Shown here: positions 48,669 to 58,002 of the stretch, piece after piece
Layout of the letters: each line of letters begins with the position of its first letter
How positions within the stretch are numbered: position 1 is the stretch's first letter
DNA from: Sediminibacterium sp.
GTDB lineage: Bacteria; Bacteroidota; Bacteroidia; Chitinophagales; Chitinophagaceae
DNA: 64,000 nucleotides
Reading direction: 5' to 3'
NCBI GenBank assembly: GCA_027487895.1
Contig: JAIYCS010000051.1
Location: 1 to 64,000 of the forward strand
Program-made: the position numbers and the translations under genes
Notes under the pieces: generated by a model
Databases searched by the model: none
What the model saw: only the letters and a program-made list of their open reading frames with translations
Told to the model about the DNA's origin: nothing

Positions 48669-50051
48669 GTGGCAAGTCATGTAATAGATTGGGATGATAC
48701 CATCGTAGCACTTGCTACACCTCCTGGCATGGGTGCTATTGGTGTTATTCGGGTAAGTGGTAAACAAACTTTTTCCATTTTAAATGATTTGTTTCCTTCT
48801 AAAAATTTATTGGAGCAAGCTTCGCATACGATTGTTGTTGGTTTATTAAAAGACCAAAACAAAGTGCTGGATGAAGTGGTGTTGTCTTTATTTAAAGGCC
48901 CCAAATCCTACACCGGCGAAGACGTCATCGAAATTAGTTGTCACGGATCTGCGTATATACAATCTCAAATTATTGCATCCATAACCGCGCGCGGCGCAAG
49001 GCTTGCAAAAGCAGGGGAATTTACACAACGCGCGTTTTTAAATGGCAAATTAGATTTGGCGCAAGCAGAGTCTGTAGCAGATTTGATTGCCAGTAATTCG
49101 GAAGCTAGTAAGCGTGCAGCCATTCATACCATGCGTGGTGGTTTCTCCAACGATTTAGCGTACCTGCGAGAACAGCTGATAAAATTTTCGGCACTTATAG
49201 AACTCGAATTGGATTTTGCAGAAGAAGATGTAGAGTTTGCTAACCGATCGGCACTGTACAGCACCGTTAACGAATTGCAGCAAGCTACCCAACAACTTAT
49301 CAATTCATTTGCATTAGGCAATGTGATCAAAAATGGCGTGCAGGTGGCCATCATTGGCAAGCCCAACGCAGGCAAGTCAACACTACTCAATGCGCTTTTA
49401 AATGAAAATAGGGCTATTGTAAGCGATATAGCAGGCACTACAAGAGACACCATCGAAGAAGTGTTAAATATTGAAGGCGTTTTATTTAGACTTATTGATA
49501 CGGCAGGTATTCGCACCCAAACCGATGATGTAATTGAGCAACTTGGTGTTGCTAAAAGTCTCGAAAAAATGAATGCCGCCGATGTAGTGGTGTATCTTTT
49601 TGATGCCGGAACAACAAGTATACAAGATATTGAAGTCGTAGCAAAAGAGTTAACATCCACAGGTATTAAGCATGTGCTTGTTGCTAATAAAATAGATAGC
49701 ATTACACCCCAAAAACTGGCGGAATTGCAAACGGTTACTTCTATTGTTTGTATTGCAGCTAAAAATAAACTAGCCATTGATGCACTTAAAAATGCATTGG
49801 TTCAAAAAGCAGTTGGTGGTGATGTGCAAACAGAGTCTACGGTAGTAACAAATGCCAGACACCATGATGCGCTCTTAAAACTGCAAGCTTCATTGCAAGA
49901 TGTATCTGCAGGTTTATCCGCTAAAATCACTGGCGATTTACTAGCACTCGATATTAGACAGTGCTTACATTATTTAGGACTTATTACCGGCGAAATCACC
50001 AACGACGATCAGCTCGATTATATCTTTTCTAAGTTTTGTATCGGAAAATAG
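48669..50051 (+). CDS. mnmE: tRNA modification GTPase MnmE
   Basis: DTIVALATPPGMGAIGVIRVSG; AIIGKPNAGKSTLLNALLNE; DIAGTTRD; C-terminal FCIGK. GTG start. Confidence 0.97.
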   Translation: MASHVIDWDDTIVALATPPGMGAIGVIRVSGKQTFSILNDLFPSKNLLEQASHTIVVGLLKDQNKVLDEVVLSLFKGPKSYTGEDVIEISCHGSAYIQSQIIASITARGARLAKAGEFTQRAFLNGKLDLAQAESVADLIASNSEASKRAAIHTMRGGFSNDLAYLREQLIKFSALIELELDFAEEDVEFANRSALYSTVNELQQATQQLINSFALGNVIKNGVQVAIIGKPNAGKSTLLNALLNENRAIVSDIAGTTRDTIEEVLNIEGVLFRLIDTAGIRTQTDDVIEQLGVAKSLEKMNAADVVVYLFDAGTTSIQDIEVVAKELTSTGIKHVLVANKIDSITPQKLAELQTVTSIVCIAAKNKLAIDALKNALVQKAVGGDVQTESTVVTNARHHDALLKLQASLQDVSAGLSAKITGDLLALDIRQCLHYLGLITGEITNDDQLDYIFSKFCIGK

Positions 50052-50071
50052 GAACGCTTTTTATTTGTGCT

Positions 50072-51070
50072 ATGATCAAAAAATTCTTTTTTATATTTTT
50101 TGTTTGCATTTCTTCTTTCGTGAACGCGCAAACCGTAAGCTCCAGTCAGTTCATATACGATACCGCTTCCTTTGCATCCTGTCATGCGTCCACCATTGTG
50201 GAAACACCAAAAGGGATCATGGCAACTTGGTTTGGTGGAAAATTTGAAGGCGATAGGGATGTAAATATTTATGCAAGTTGGTTTATCAATAATAAATGGT
50301 CTGAACCCTTTCAAATTGCTGATGGTTTTATAAACGATTCCATTAGGTATGCTTGTTATAACCCCGTTTTATTTTTGACATCAAAAAACGAACTACTTCT
50401 TTTTTATAAAATTGGACCCAATGTTCAGGGCTGGACGGGTTGGATGAAAAGGTCAACCAATTATGGTGTTACTTGGAGTAAGCCAGAACGCTTGCCGGAT
50501 GGCATTTTAGGACCTATCCGAAACCAGCCATATGAAATTGACGGTATGCTTGTATGTCCATCAAGCACCGAAAAAAATGGATGGAAAGTGCATTTCGAGT
50601 ATACCCCCGATGCTGGTAAAACCTGGACCAAGGGACCAGACCTTAATGACGCAAATCCCATTACCGGGATACAGCCTACCATGTTGAGACATAGTAATCA
50701 AATGTTACAAGCCCTTACTAGAAGTCAAAATGGAACGGCCAATGAAACCTGGAGTTACAATAATGGTAAAACCTGGACGCCCCTGCAGCAAACAAGTTTA
50801 ATCAATAATAATTCGGGTATTGATGCCATTACATTACAAGACGGCAAACACTTACTTGTTTACAACAATTGTAAAGCACCAAGTAGGTCACCACTTAATG
50901 TAGCTATTTCAAAAGATGGAAAAAATTGGGAGCCCTTACTTGAATTAGAAAATGAAATAGGTGCCGAATTTTCTTACCCTTATGTAATTCAAACTGCAGA
51001 TAAAAAAATTCATATTACTTATACCTGGAAGCGTAAAAAAATAAAGCATGTGGTGTTAACTGCTAGGTAA
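50072..51070 (+). CDS. Sialidase/BNR-repeat family secreted protein
   Basis: Signal peptide; FASCHASTIVETPKGIMATWFGGKFEGDRDVNIYASWF; repeated GKTWTxGPD / GKTWTPLQ BNR-like motifs. Confidence 0.85.
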   Translation: MIKKFFFIFFVCISSFVNAQTVSSSQFIYDTASFASCHASTIVETPKGIMATWFGGKFEGDRDVNIYASWFINNKWSEPFQIADGFINDSIRYACYNPVLFLTSKNELLLFYKIGPNVQGWTGWMKRSTNYGVTWSKPERLPDGILGPIRNQPYEIDGMLVCPSSTEKNGWKVHFEYTPDAGKTWTKGPDLNDANPITGIQPTMLRHSNQMLQALTRSQNGTANETWSYNNGKTWTPLQQTSLINNNSGIDAITLQDGKHLLVYNNCKAPSRSPLNVAISKDGKNWEPLLELENEIGAEFSYPYVIQTADKKIHITYTWKRKKIKHVVLTAR

Positions 51071-52138
51071 ATGAAGCTGGGCGGTAATTTCGCGCAACGG
51101 TGCATTTTTATCAACTTCTTTAAATGATACAGTTCCATTGTGAATGCCAGCAATAAGTTTAGTAATGGCGAGGCCAATACCTAGTCCTTGTTGCTCTGTT
51201 ACTTCTCTATGGTGTTGTTCAAATAAGCGGTATTGATTGAGTGCTTCTGCTGTTGTGTGATTTGTTGTGTTGCTGACACTTATATTACTACCTCTGGCGT
51301 CTTCAAAAATACGAACTACAATGGGAGTTCCTTTTTCGGAAAATTTACACGCATTTTCTATCAATTCTTTGGTAGCTGTATGAATCAGTTTAGAAAAAAA
51401 TAAGGGCGGTTTTGGTTCGGTGTAATCTAAATCTTTAACCCTATCATATTTGAGCATCACCGTTTTTATAACGTCAATAATATGATGCGGGTCTGGCGCA
51501 CCGATTTCCGGCATTTCTTTTAGGTGTAGTGCTTTTTGAAGCGTATAATAGGTGTTTATTTTGTCGTAGGTGTTTATGAGCCTTTCGGCGCTAATATGTA
51601 AGTAGCTACATAAACTTTGTAATTTTTCATTATTGATACTTATTGCATTTTCGGCAATGAGGTTGTTAAAATTAATAATCCCATTCATGGGCGTTTTAAA
51701 TTCGTGACCTACCATGAGCTCGATGGTCTTTTCCAACATTGCCGCCTTTTGGCTTTGTAGTTGATTTAATTTTTCATGCTTGGAGAGTCTGGTTTCTATG
51801 GCACTTAGTAAATCTTTGCTTTTAAAGGGTTTGTGCAAATAGTCGTCGGCCCCTAAATTCATGCCAGTTCGTAAATCGTTGGATTGTACTTTAGCCGTTA
51901 AAAAAATAAAGGGGGTAACAAAGGTTGGATCTTTTTTGAGTGCAGTGAGTAATGAAAATCCATCCATTTCGGGCATCATAATATCACAAATAATTAAATC
52001 AAAGGGGTTTTGCATGAGCGCCTTAATGCCAGCCGCTCCATTTGCAATAGGGGTTACCTCATAACCCGCCATTTCAACAATTTCTTGAATGGAATCTCTA
52101 ATGTCTTGTTCGTCCTCAATAACTAAAATCTTTTTCAT
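51056..52138 (-). CDS. Response regulator receiver fused to histidine kinase domain
   Basis: Receiver KKILVIEDEQDIRDSI...LIICDIMMPEMDG...FLTAK; H-box GHEFKTPMNGI; N-box ELIENACKFS; G2 box GLGIGLAIT. Confidence 0.88.
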   Translation of the reverse strand: MKKILVIEDEQDIRDSIQEIVEMAGYEVTPIANGAAGIKALMQNPFDLIICDIMMPEMDGFSLLTALKKDPTFVTPFIFLTAKVQSNDLRTGMNLGADDYLHKPFKSKDLLSAIETRLSKHEKLNQLQSQKAAMLEKTIELMVGHEFKTPMNGIINFNNLIAENAISINNEKLQSLCSYLHISAERLINTYDKINTYYTLQKALHLKEMPEIGAPDPHHIIDVIKTVMLKYDRVKDLDYTEPKPPLFFSKLIHTATKELIENACKFSEKGTPIVVRIFEDARGSNISVSNTTNHTTAEALNQYRLFEQHHREVTEQQGLGIGLAITKLIAGIHNGTVSFKEVDKNAPLREITAQLHLPSS

Positions 52139-53649
52139 TCAAATGTATTAAGTGGGAAACTAATTAATATGGCTGTTCCTTTATGGATACTACTTTTTAT
52201 GTGAATTTGCCCTAAGTGTTGTTGCACGAGGTAGTGCACAAGCATGAGACCTAGTCCAGTTCCTTCTATGCTTCCTACATTACTGCCCCTCAAAAAGGCA
52301 GTAAATAGTTGTCTTTTATATTTTTCAGGTATTCCAATGCCCGCGTCAACTACAAGTAGTGTCCATTTGTTTTTTTGAAAACGAATTTGCGCCTGCGGGG
52401 CTCTCTTATTGGGTGAATATTTGAATGCATTTGATATTATATTTTCAAATATCATATGTAGCATATTGCTATCGGCAATTTGTGCTTTTCGCTCCCCTTT
52501 TGTTTTTACCTCTAGTTGTCTACCGTCTTTGTACGGCATAAACGACTCTGTAGCCACTTTATGTAAAATAGACACCACATTGCAACTACTTAATTGAAGG
52601 GCTAGGTTCCCCGATTCAATTTTGCTGATGAGTAAAAAGTCGTTGAGTAGTTTGGTCATTTTATCTACTTGACTAATAATTCTGGAGAGATATTTTGAAG
52701 TAGCAATGGGAATGTTTTGAAACTGATTAGCAGTTTGCATTTCTAGTATTTCGGCACTGGATAAAATAATGGACAAAGGCGTTCTTAATTCGTGAGAAAC
52801 CAGGTTGATAAAATTTGATTTTAATTGACTGAGTCTGCGAGCGGCACGTTCTGCTTTTTGATGTTCCTGCTCTGCTCTTATGATGTCAGTGATATTGGTA
52901 AAAAACACAGCCACATGTAGCTTGTTGGTATTGTAATCGGTAAATTTTGTGAAGTGATAACTAAGCCTCACTTTATTTTTTTGCGCATCTAGTAACCAGG
53001 CTTTTTTGTTTTGATGGACATACGACTCTGTGGCAGTATAGGAAATAAAATTTTTTAAAAATTGTCCGCCGCTACTTTTAATGATGTCAAAAATGTTTTT
53101 TGAATTACTGCCTGAAGTTTGTTTCCACATGGGATTGGCATAGGTTAACTGCCCTTCGTGGGTACAAACAACAACGAGTTGCTCCATGGCATCAATCAAA
53201 TGCCTAAAGTCTTTTTCACGTTCTATTTGTAGCTTTTCACGATTTCTAATATTGGTAATATTAATACCATACCCAATGACAAAATCATGGTTGCCGTTTT
53301 GATCCCTTACCGGAAAAAATTTTCGAAGATTAAAAACGGGCTTACCTTCTTTATCTTTATTGATTTCTTCAAACTCTACTTGTATGCCTTCTGCTAGCGC
53401 TTCTGTAAAATAAGACCTTCTGTTAATGGCAAGTTCCATGGGTTTGTTAAACGCGCTGCAATATTCGAAATCATTTTTACCAATAATCCAGTTTCTCGAA
53501 TCTCCTTTAGAAAGGGCTAGTTTGTTTACGTACAAATAATTATGGTTGGTATCAAATATGGCAATGTCGGCGGGGATATTAAAAAGCAATTGCTTGAAAA
53601 AATCATTTTCTTGTTGTAGTGAATGTATCAAATGCATTTGATCCCCCAT
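52135..53649 (-). CDS. PAS-domain sensor histidine kinase
   Basis: PAS regions; SHELRTPLSIILSSAEIL; FENIISNAFKYSPN; VDAGIGIPEKY; GTGLGLMLV. Confidence 0.93.
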   Translation of the reverse strand: MGDQMHLIHSLQQENDFFKQLLFNIPADIAIFDTNHNYLYVNKLALSKGDSRNWIIGKNDFEYCSAFNKPMELAINRRSYFTEALAEGIQVEFEEINKDKEGKPVFNLRKFFPVRDQNGNHDFVIGYGINITNIRNREKLQIEREKDFRHLIDAMEQLVVVCTHEGQLTYANPMWKQTSGSNSKNIFDIIKSSGGQFLKNFISYTATESYVHQNKKAWLLDAQKNKVRLSYHFTKFTDYNTNKLHVAVFFTNITDIIRAEQEHQKAERAARRLSQLKSNFINLVSHELRTPLSIILSSAEILEMQTANQFQNIPIATSKYLSRIISQVDKMTKLLNDFLLISKIESGNLALQLSSCNVVSILHKVATESFMPYKDGRQLEVKTKGERKAQIADSNMLHMIFENIISNAFKYSPNKRAPQAQIRFQKNKWTLLVVDAGIGIPEKYKRQLFTAFLRGSNVGSIEGTGLGLMLVHYLVQQHLGQIHIKSSIHKGTAILISFPLNTFE

Positions 53650-53651
53650 GG

Positions 53652-54104
53652 TTATCTGACTTTTAATTGTTGCTGTTCAATGACTTCATTTGCTGTGCTT
53701 GTTAATAGTTCCAGTAGTTTATTTTTATTGATAGGCTTTTGTATATAGCCACTGATACTAGAGGCATCTTCTTTTTTTGTAAAATGCTCGTAACTCGAAG
53801 CGCTAATCACGATAATGCGTGTAAAGGGATACGATGCTTGATTGTTTTTAACAGCCTTTATAACCGCGTATCCATCCATAATGGGCATATTGAGGTCAAG
53901 AAGCATGATGGTGGGAATATTTTTACCCAGGTTTAATTGCCTCATGGCCTCTTCACCATTAATAGCATCAGCGGTGATACAATCAAAAGATTGCAGCAAA
54001 AAGTGAAGTAAAGCTCTGTTTACTTCGTCGTCATCTACTATGAGTAACCTACATTTTGAAACCTTCAAAGGCATATCTTGACAAGCTAGCATTTTAGTTA
54101 TCAA
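53652..54104 (-). CDS. Single-domain response regulator
   Basis: CRLLIVDDDEVNRALL...IMLLDLNMPIMDGY...IIVISAS...YIQKPINK. Confidence 0.92.
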   Translation of the reverse strand: MITKMLACQDMPLKVSKCRLLIVDDDEVNRALLHFLLQSFDCITADAINGEEAMRQLNLGKNIPTIMLLDLNMPIMDGYAVIKAVKNNQASYPFTRIIVISASSYEHFTKKEDASSISGYIQKPINKNKLLELLTSTANEVIEQQQLKVR

Positions 54105-54222
54105 TCACCCATTTTTGCCCCTCATTTGAGCCATGTATTTACCGCAAATTTTTATTAGACGTCTTCCGCCTAAAACCATAAATTAGCTGAAGCATTCTAT
54201 TATTATACGCTAAACCCTTGTT

Positions 54223-55596
54223 ATGCAAATACTTAAATCCACCATTCTTACCACTATTTTATGTGCTTTTATAATGGCACCCATGGTAGCTCAAACCAAA
54301 AAAGGAGGGAATTGGACCTCACTTTTTAATGGAAAGGACTTAACAGGGTGGAAGCAGTTGAATGGAAAGGCCAAATATGAGGTAATCAATGGAGAGATTG
54401 TAGGTGCTACTGTTTTAGGAGAGCCCAATTCTTTTTTAGTAACGGAAAAAAATTACGGTGATTTTATATTGGAACTAGAATTCAAATTAGACGACATGAT
54501 GAATTCTGGTATTCAATTTAGAAGTGAAAGTAAACCCGACTATTTAAATGGTAGGGTACATGGGTATCAATACGAAATTGATCCTTCACCAAGGGCATGG
54601 ACAGCGGGTATATATGATGAGAGCCGCAGAGATTGGTTGTACCCTGTGTCTTATAACGAGCCAGCTAAAACGCTCTTTAAATTTCAAGCATGGAATACTT
54701 GTCGGATAGAATGTATTGGAAATACCATCCGTACTTTTTTAAATGGCAAACCGGTAGCTAGTTTAGTGGATGACCTAACGGCTTCTGGTTTTATTGCACT
54801 TCAAGTTCACTCTATTGGTAAGCCAGAAGAAGCAAATAAAAAAATTAGATGGAGAAATATTAAAATTCAAACCACCAATTTACAGGCCACACCACTCGAG
54901 CCCATATTTGTCGTAAATCTACTGCCCAATCATGTGTCGGAGCAAGAAAAAATGCAAGGGGTGCATTTATTATTTGATGGTAAAACGACAAACGGATGGA
55001 GAGGCGCCTATAAAGCAGGTTTTCCGGACAAGGGTTGGAGCGCACAGGATGGTATTTTAACGGTACAATCTTCTAATGGTGCAGAGTCTACCAATGGTGG
55101 AGATATTGTATCCGAAAAAGAGTATGATGCCTTTATATTTCAGTTTGATTTTAAATTAACAGCTGGTGCCAATAGTGGCGTAAAATATTTTGTTACAGAA
55201 AAAGAAAACAATGCGGGTTCTGCTATTGGTTTGGAATATCAAATACTCGATGACGCCCTCCACCCTGATGCTAAATTAGGGTCCATTGGAAATAGAACAT
55301 TAGGATCACTCTATGATTTAATACCTGCTGTTAAAGAAAACCGCGCGCGCCGTAAAATTGGCGAATGGAATAGGGGTATGATTAAAGTAACAAAAGACGG
55401 AACCGTATCGCATTATTTAAACGGCTGGAAAATGCTTGAATACAAAAGAGGTGAGCAATATTTTTATGCACTGGTGGCAAAAAGTAAATATGCCAACTGG
55501 CCTAATTTTGGCATGGCGCCAAAAGGTCGATTGCTCCTTCAAGACCACGGCAATGAAGTTTCTTATAGAAGCTTAAAAATGCAAATGCTTCAATAA
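54223..55596 (+). CDS. Secreted protein with two DUF1080 (3-keto-disaccharide hydrolase-like) domains
   Basis: Signal peptide; WTSLFNGKDLTGWKQLNGKAKYEVINGEIVG...NSGIQFRS and HLLFDGKTTNGWRG...NSGVKYFV. Confidence 0.9.
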   Translation: MQILKSTILTTILCAFIMAPMVAQTKKGGNWTSLFNGKDLTGWKQLNGKAKYEVINGEIVGATVLGEPNSFLVTEKNYGDFILELEFKLDDMMNSGIQFRSESKPDYLNGRVHGYQYEIDPSPRAWTAGIYDESRRDWLYPVSYNEPAKTLFKFQAWNTCRIECIGNTIRTFLNGKPVASLVDDLTASGFIALQVHSIGKPEEANKKIRWRNIKIQTTNLQATPLEPIFVVNLLPNHVSEQEKMQGVHLLFDGKTTNGWRGAYKAGFPDKGWSAQDGILTVQSSNGAESTNGGDIVSEKEYDAFIFQFDFKLTAGANSGVKYFVTEKENNAGSAIGLEYQILDDALHPDAKLGSIGNRTLGSLYDLIPAVKENRARRKIGEWNRGMIKVTKDGTVSHYLNGWKMLEYKRGEQYFYALVAKSKYANWPNFGMAPKGRLLLQDHGNEVSYRSLKMQMLQ

Positions 55597-55599
55597 AAA

Positions 55600-56568
55600 T
55601 TAAATTTTACCCTCCTTCCAAGATATGCTGCGGCTATTTTCGGTGGCAGGTGTTTTTTCTTGCATAATTTTAAGCAACAACTCAATGGTTTCTGTGGCAG
55701 CAGCTTTGCCGCTATAATATGCATATGAAATAGTGGGTGGCAGTAAGTTTGGTATGCCTGTTTCACTCATGCCAAATAGCGCTATAGGAGATGGAGCAGC
55801 TTGTAGTGCCTGCCATGCGCCCAGAATGAGTGCATCGTTCATACAAAAAATGGCATCGTATTTTTTTTGTGTTACTGCGCGTTTACAAAGCGAATACGCT
55901 TCTGATGTGGATGAAGCATATTCCACACCAACATTATTTTCGTGAGCTGAAACAGTATCAATAAATGCGTTTAAAATAAGCTCGGTTCTTTGTGGGGTGC
56001 TTTCATCAAAAACGGCTAGAATTTGCTTTTTGTTTTTTGCTATTATTTTTTGTGCAACCAAATTGGCTACTGCTTCAATATCTTCTTTAAAATAATGCAA
56101 CCCTGTACTTGGGAGGTTGCCGCCAACTACAATAACAGGAATACCCAATTCTTTTATTTTTTTAAATTTTGGGTTGGGTGGTTGTAGTGGGTCTTGACAT
56201 ATAATTATGCCGTGTACTTTATTTTGTTTACAAAACTTTATTTGAGCAGTAGTGCTAACCGTATTATTTGTAAGTGGCAAAACCAGTAAACTATAATCTG
56301 CATTTTCCGCTAACTGATTGGCCGTATGTATAAAATCTTGAAAATAGTTTGAAGGTGTCACCGGAATAAAGAGTGCTATAAAATGACTACTTCTAATAGC
56401 ATTGTACACCGTATTTGGATTGGGAGAGTAATTGAGCTTGGCGGCCGCTGCTAGCACTTTTTTTCTGGTTTGCACCGAAATATCCGGATGTCCTTTAAGC
56501 GCCCTTGATACCGTTGAAATACTAAGCCCAAGTGTAGTAGCTATTTTATGTAGCGTAGTGTCTGACAT
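55600..56568 (-). CDS. LacI-family transcriptional regulator
   Basis: TLHKIATTLGLSISTVSRALKGHPDISVQTRKKVLAAAAKLNYSPN HTH; periplasmic-binding-like C-terminal domain. Confidence 0.95.
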   Translation of the reverse strand: MSDTTLHKIATTLGLSISTVSRALKGHPDISVQTRKKVLAAAAKLNYSPNPNTVYNAIRSSHFIALFIPVTPSNYFQDFIHTANQLAENADYSLLVLPLTNNTVSTTAQIKFCKQNKVHGIIICQDPLQPPNPKFKKIKELGIPVIVVGGNLPSTGLHYFKEDIEAVANLVAQKIIAKNKKQILAVFDESTPQRTELILNAFIDTVSAHENNVGVEYASSTSEAYSLCKRAVTQKKYDAIFCMNDALILGAWQALQAAPSPIALFGMSETGIPNLLPPTISYAYYSGKAAATETIELLLKIMQEKTPATENSRSISWKEGKI

Positions 56569-56607
56569 AATTAAAATTAGTTACTTTTGGCCTAATCTAT
56601 TTCAAAT

Positions 56608-57081
56608 ATGCAGCATTCATTTAGTTACGAGAAAAATAAAGTGATCCAAGGGGTGCGTTATCACTTTGTACAGGACAGGGCCATCAAATTACTCGTGATA
56701 CTAATCAATGTTTTTGCGATTGTTTCGGCTGCATTATTTTATTCAAAAAAAATTAGGCCAGAGCCCTTTTTATTGGGATCTATTTTGTGGATTGTAATGA
56801 TGGTTACATTTTGGTACATCATGCCACATTCTATTTATAAAAAAGCAGCCACTTTTAAAGATAGCTTCACCATTTTGTTTACAGACATGCAGGTGAGCCT
56901 TAGTAATGATAGAGGAACTGTTAACTGGGACTGGCAAAAGTTTTCAAAATTTTTTGAAAGCCCGCATTTCTTTCATTTGTATTTTGACGCCAAATCTTTT
57001 TTTATTGTTCCAAAAGAAGGTATGACCGAAGACATGCGTCATGAACTAAGGGGGCTACTCAATAAAAAAATAGGTGCCTAA
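56608..57081 (+). CDS. YcxB-like membrane protein
   Basis: Two TM segments followed by LFTDMQVSLSNDRGTVNWDWQKFSKFFESPHFFHLYFDAKSFFIVPKEGM. Confidence 0.7.
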   Translation: MQHSFSYEKNKVIQGVRYHFVQDRAIKLLVILINVFAIVSAALFYSKKIRPEPFLLGSILWIVMMVTFWYIMPHSIYKKAATFKDSFTILFTDMQVSLSNDRGTVNWDWQKFSKFFESPHFFHLYFDAKSFFIVPKEGMTEDMRHELRGLLNKKIGA

Positions 57082-57084
57082 ACT

Positions 57085-57513
57085 TTATAAGGTTTTTTGC
57101 ATCTCAAAGTGCGGGATGGTTACTTCTTCAAATTCATCGCCTACAATCTTATAGCCTAGTTTTTCATAAAAGCCTACCGCAGACTTTCGGGCATGCATAT
57201 GTAATACTTTATAGCCTCTATCGCGGGCTACATTTTCGGCAAAATTCATAATAACCCGTCCAATTCCTTTTCCTTGTAGTCCAGAAACCACTGCCATTTG
57301 ACGCAAACGGATGTTAGTTTTATTGTCTGGTGTTAAAATACAGCAGCCTTCCAAGTCATCATCTTCAAAGAAACCAATTAAAATGTCATCCTTTTCTTTG
57401 TCTAAATCGGACTGATCAAAGGTTAAACCAAGTGGATGACGCAGTATTTGGAACCTTAAATCCACCATTTTCTGGTATGAAGGAGATCCAAATTCAATTA
57501 TTTTCAGAGACAT
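57085..57513 (-). CDS. GNAT family N-acetyltransferase
   Basis: LRQMAVVSGLQGKGIGRVIMNFAENVARDRGYKVLHMHARKSAVGFYEKLGYKIVG. Confidence 0.92.
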   Translation of the reverse strand: MSLKIIEFGSPSYQKMVDLRFQILRHPLGLTFDQSDLDKEKDDILIGFFEDDDLEGCCILTPDNKTNIRLRQMAVVSGLQGKGIGRVIMNFAENVARDRGYKVLHMHARKSAVGFYEKLGYKIVGDEFEEVTIPHFEMQKTL

Positions 57514-57624
57514 ACTGTAAGGTTTAAGTACAATATAGGTATGATTTTCATGATTTTAGCGCTTAGTTGCACCATTGTGCATAATTGAGCCTCGGGCCTG
57601 TGGAAACAAAAATGTCCGAAAAGA

Positions 57625-57653
57625 TTGGTTATTTAACAAAAAGTATATTTTTG
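57625..57653 (+). promoter_or_regulatory. Promoter of acpP-fabF-rnc
   Basis: TTG (57625-57627)-N18-TATTTTTG (57646-57653). Confidence 0.65.
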
Positions 57654-57676
57654 CGCCGTAAACAAAACCTTTTACA

Positions 57677-57913
57677 ATGTCAGACATCGCAACAAGAGTT
57701 AAGAAAATCATCGTTGACAAATTAGGCGTAGACGAAGCAGAAGTTACAAATGAAGCTTCTTTTACCAATGACCTCGGTGCAGATTCACTCGATACCGTTG
57801 AGTTAATTATGGAATTCGAAAAAGAATTCAACATTTCTATTCCAGACGAGCAGGCTGAAACCATTACTACAGTTGGCCAAGCTGTTGCCTACTTGGAAGA
57901 GCACGCTAAATAA
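57677..57913 (+). CDS. acpP: Acyl carrier protein
   Basis: [29 protein letters not shown]. Confidence 0.97.
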   Translation: MSDIATRVKKIIVDKLGVDEAEVTNEASFTNDLGADSLDTVELIMEFEKEFNISIPDEQAETITTVGQAVAYLEEHAK

Positions 57914-57939
57914 GCATTCTATTTAGGAATAATTTTTTT

Positions 57940-57981
57940 TAATCCGCCTTTCTGAAGTTTACTACTTTGAAAGGCGGATTA
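57940..57981 (+). other. Intergenic hairpin between acpP and fabF
   Basis: TAATCCGCCTTTC / GAAAGGCGGATTA, 13-bp stem with inner AAGT/ACTT pairing; no U-tract after it on either strand. Confidence 0.75.
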
Positions 57982-58002
57982 TCACTTAATCAGGTTTAAG
58001 TT

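Noticed and set aside
49124-49777. 217-aa antisense ORF opposite mnmE
   Set aside because: Fully inside the strongly supported mnmE CDS, low-complexity Ser/Leu/Thr-rich translation, no recognisable domain.
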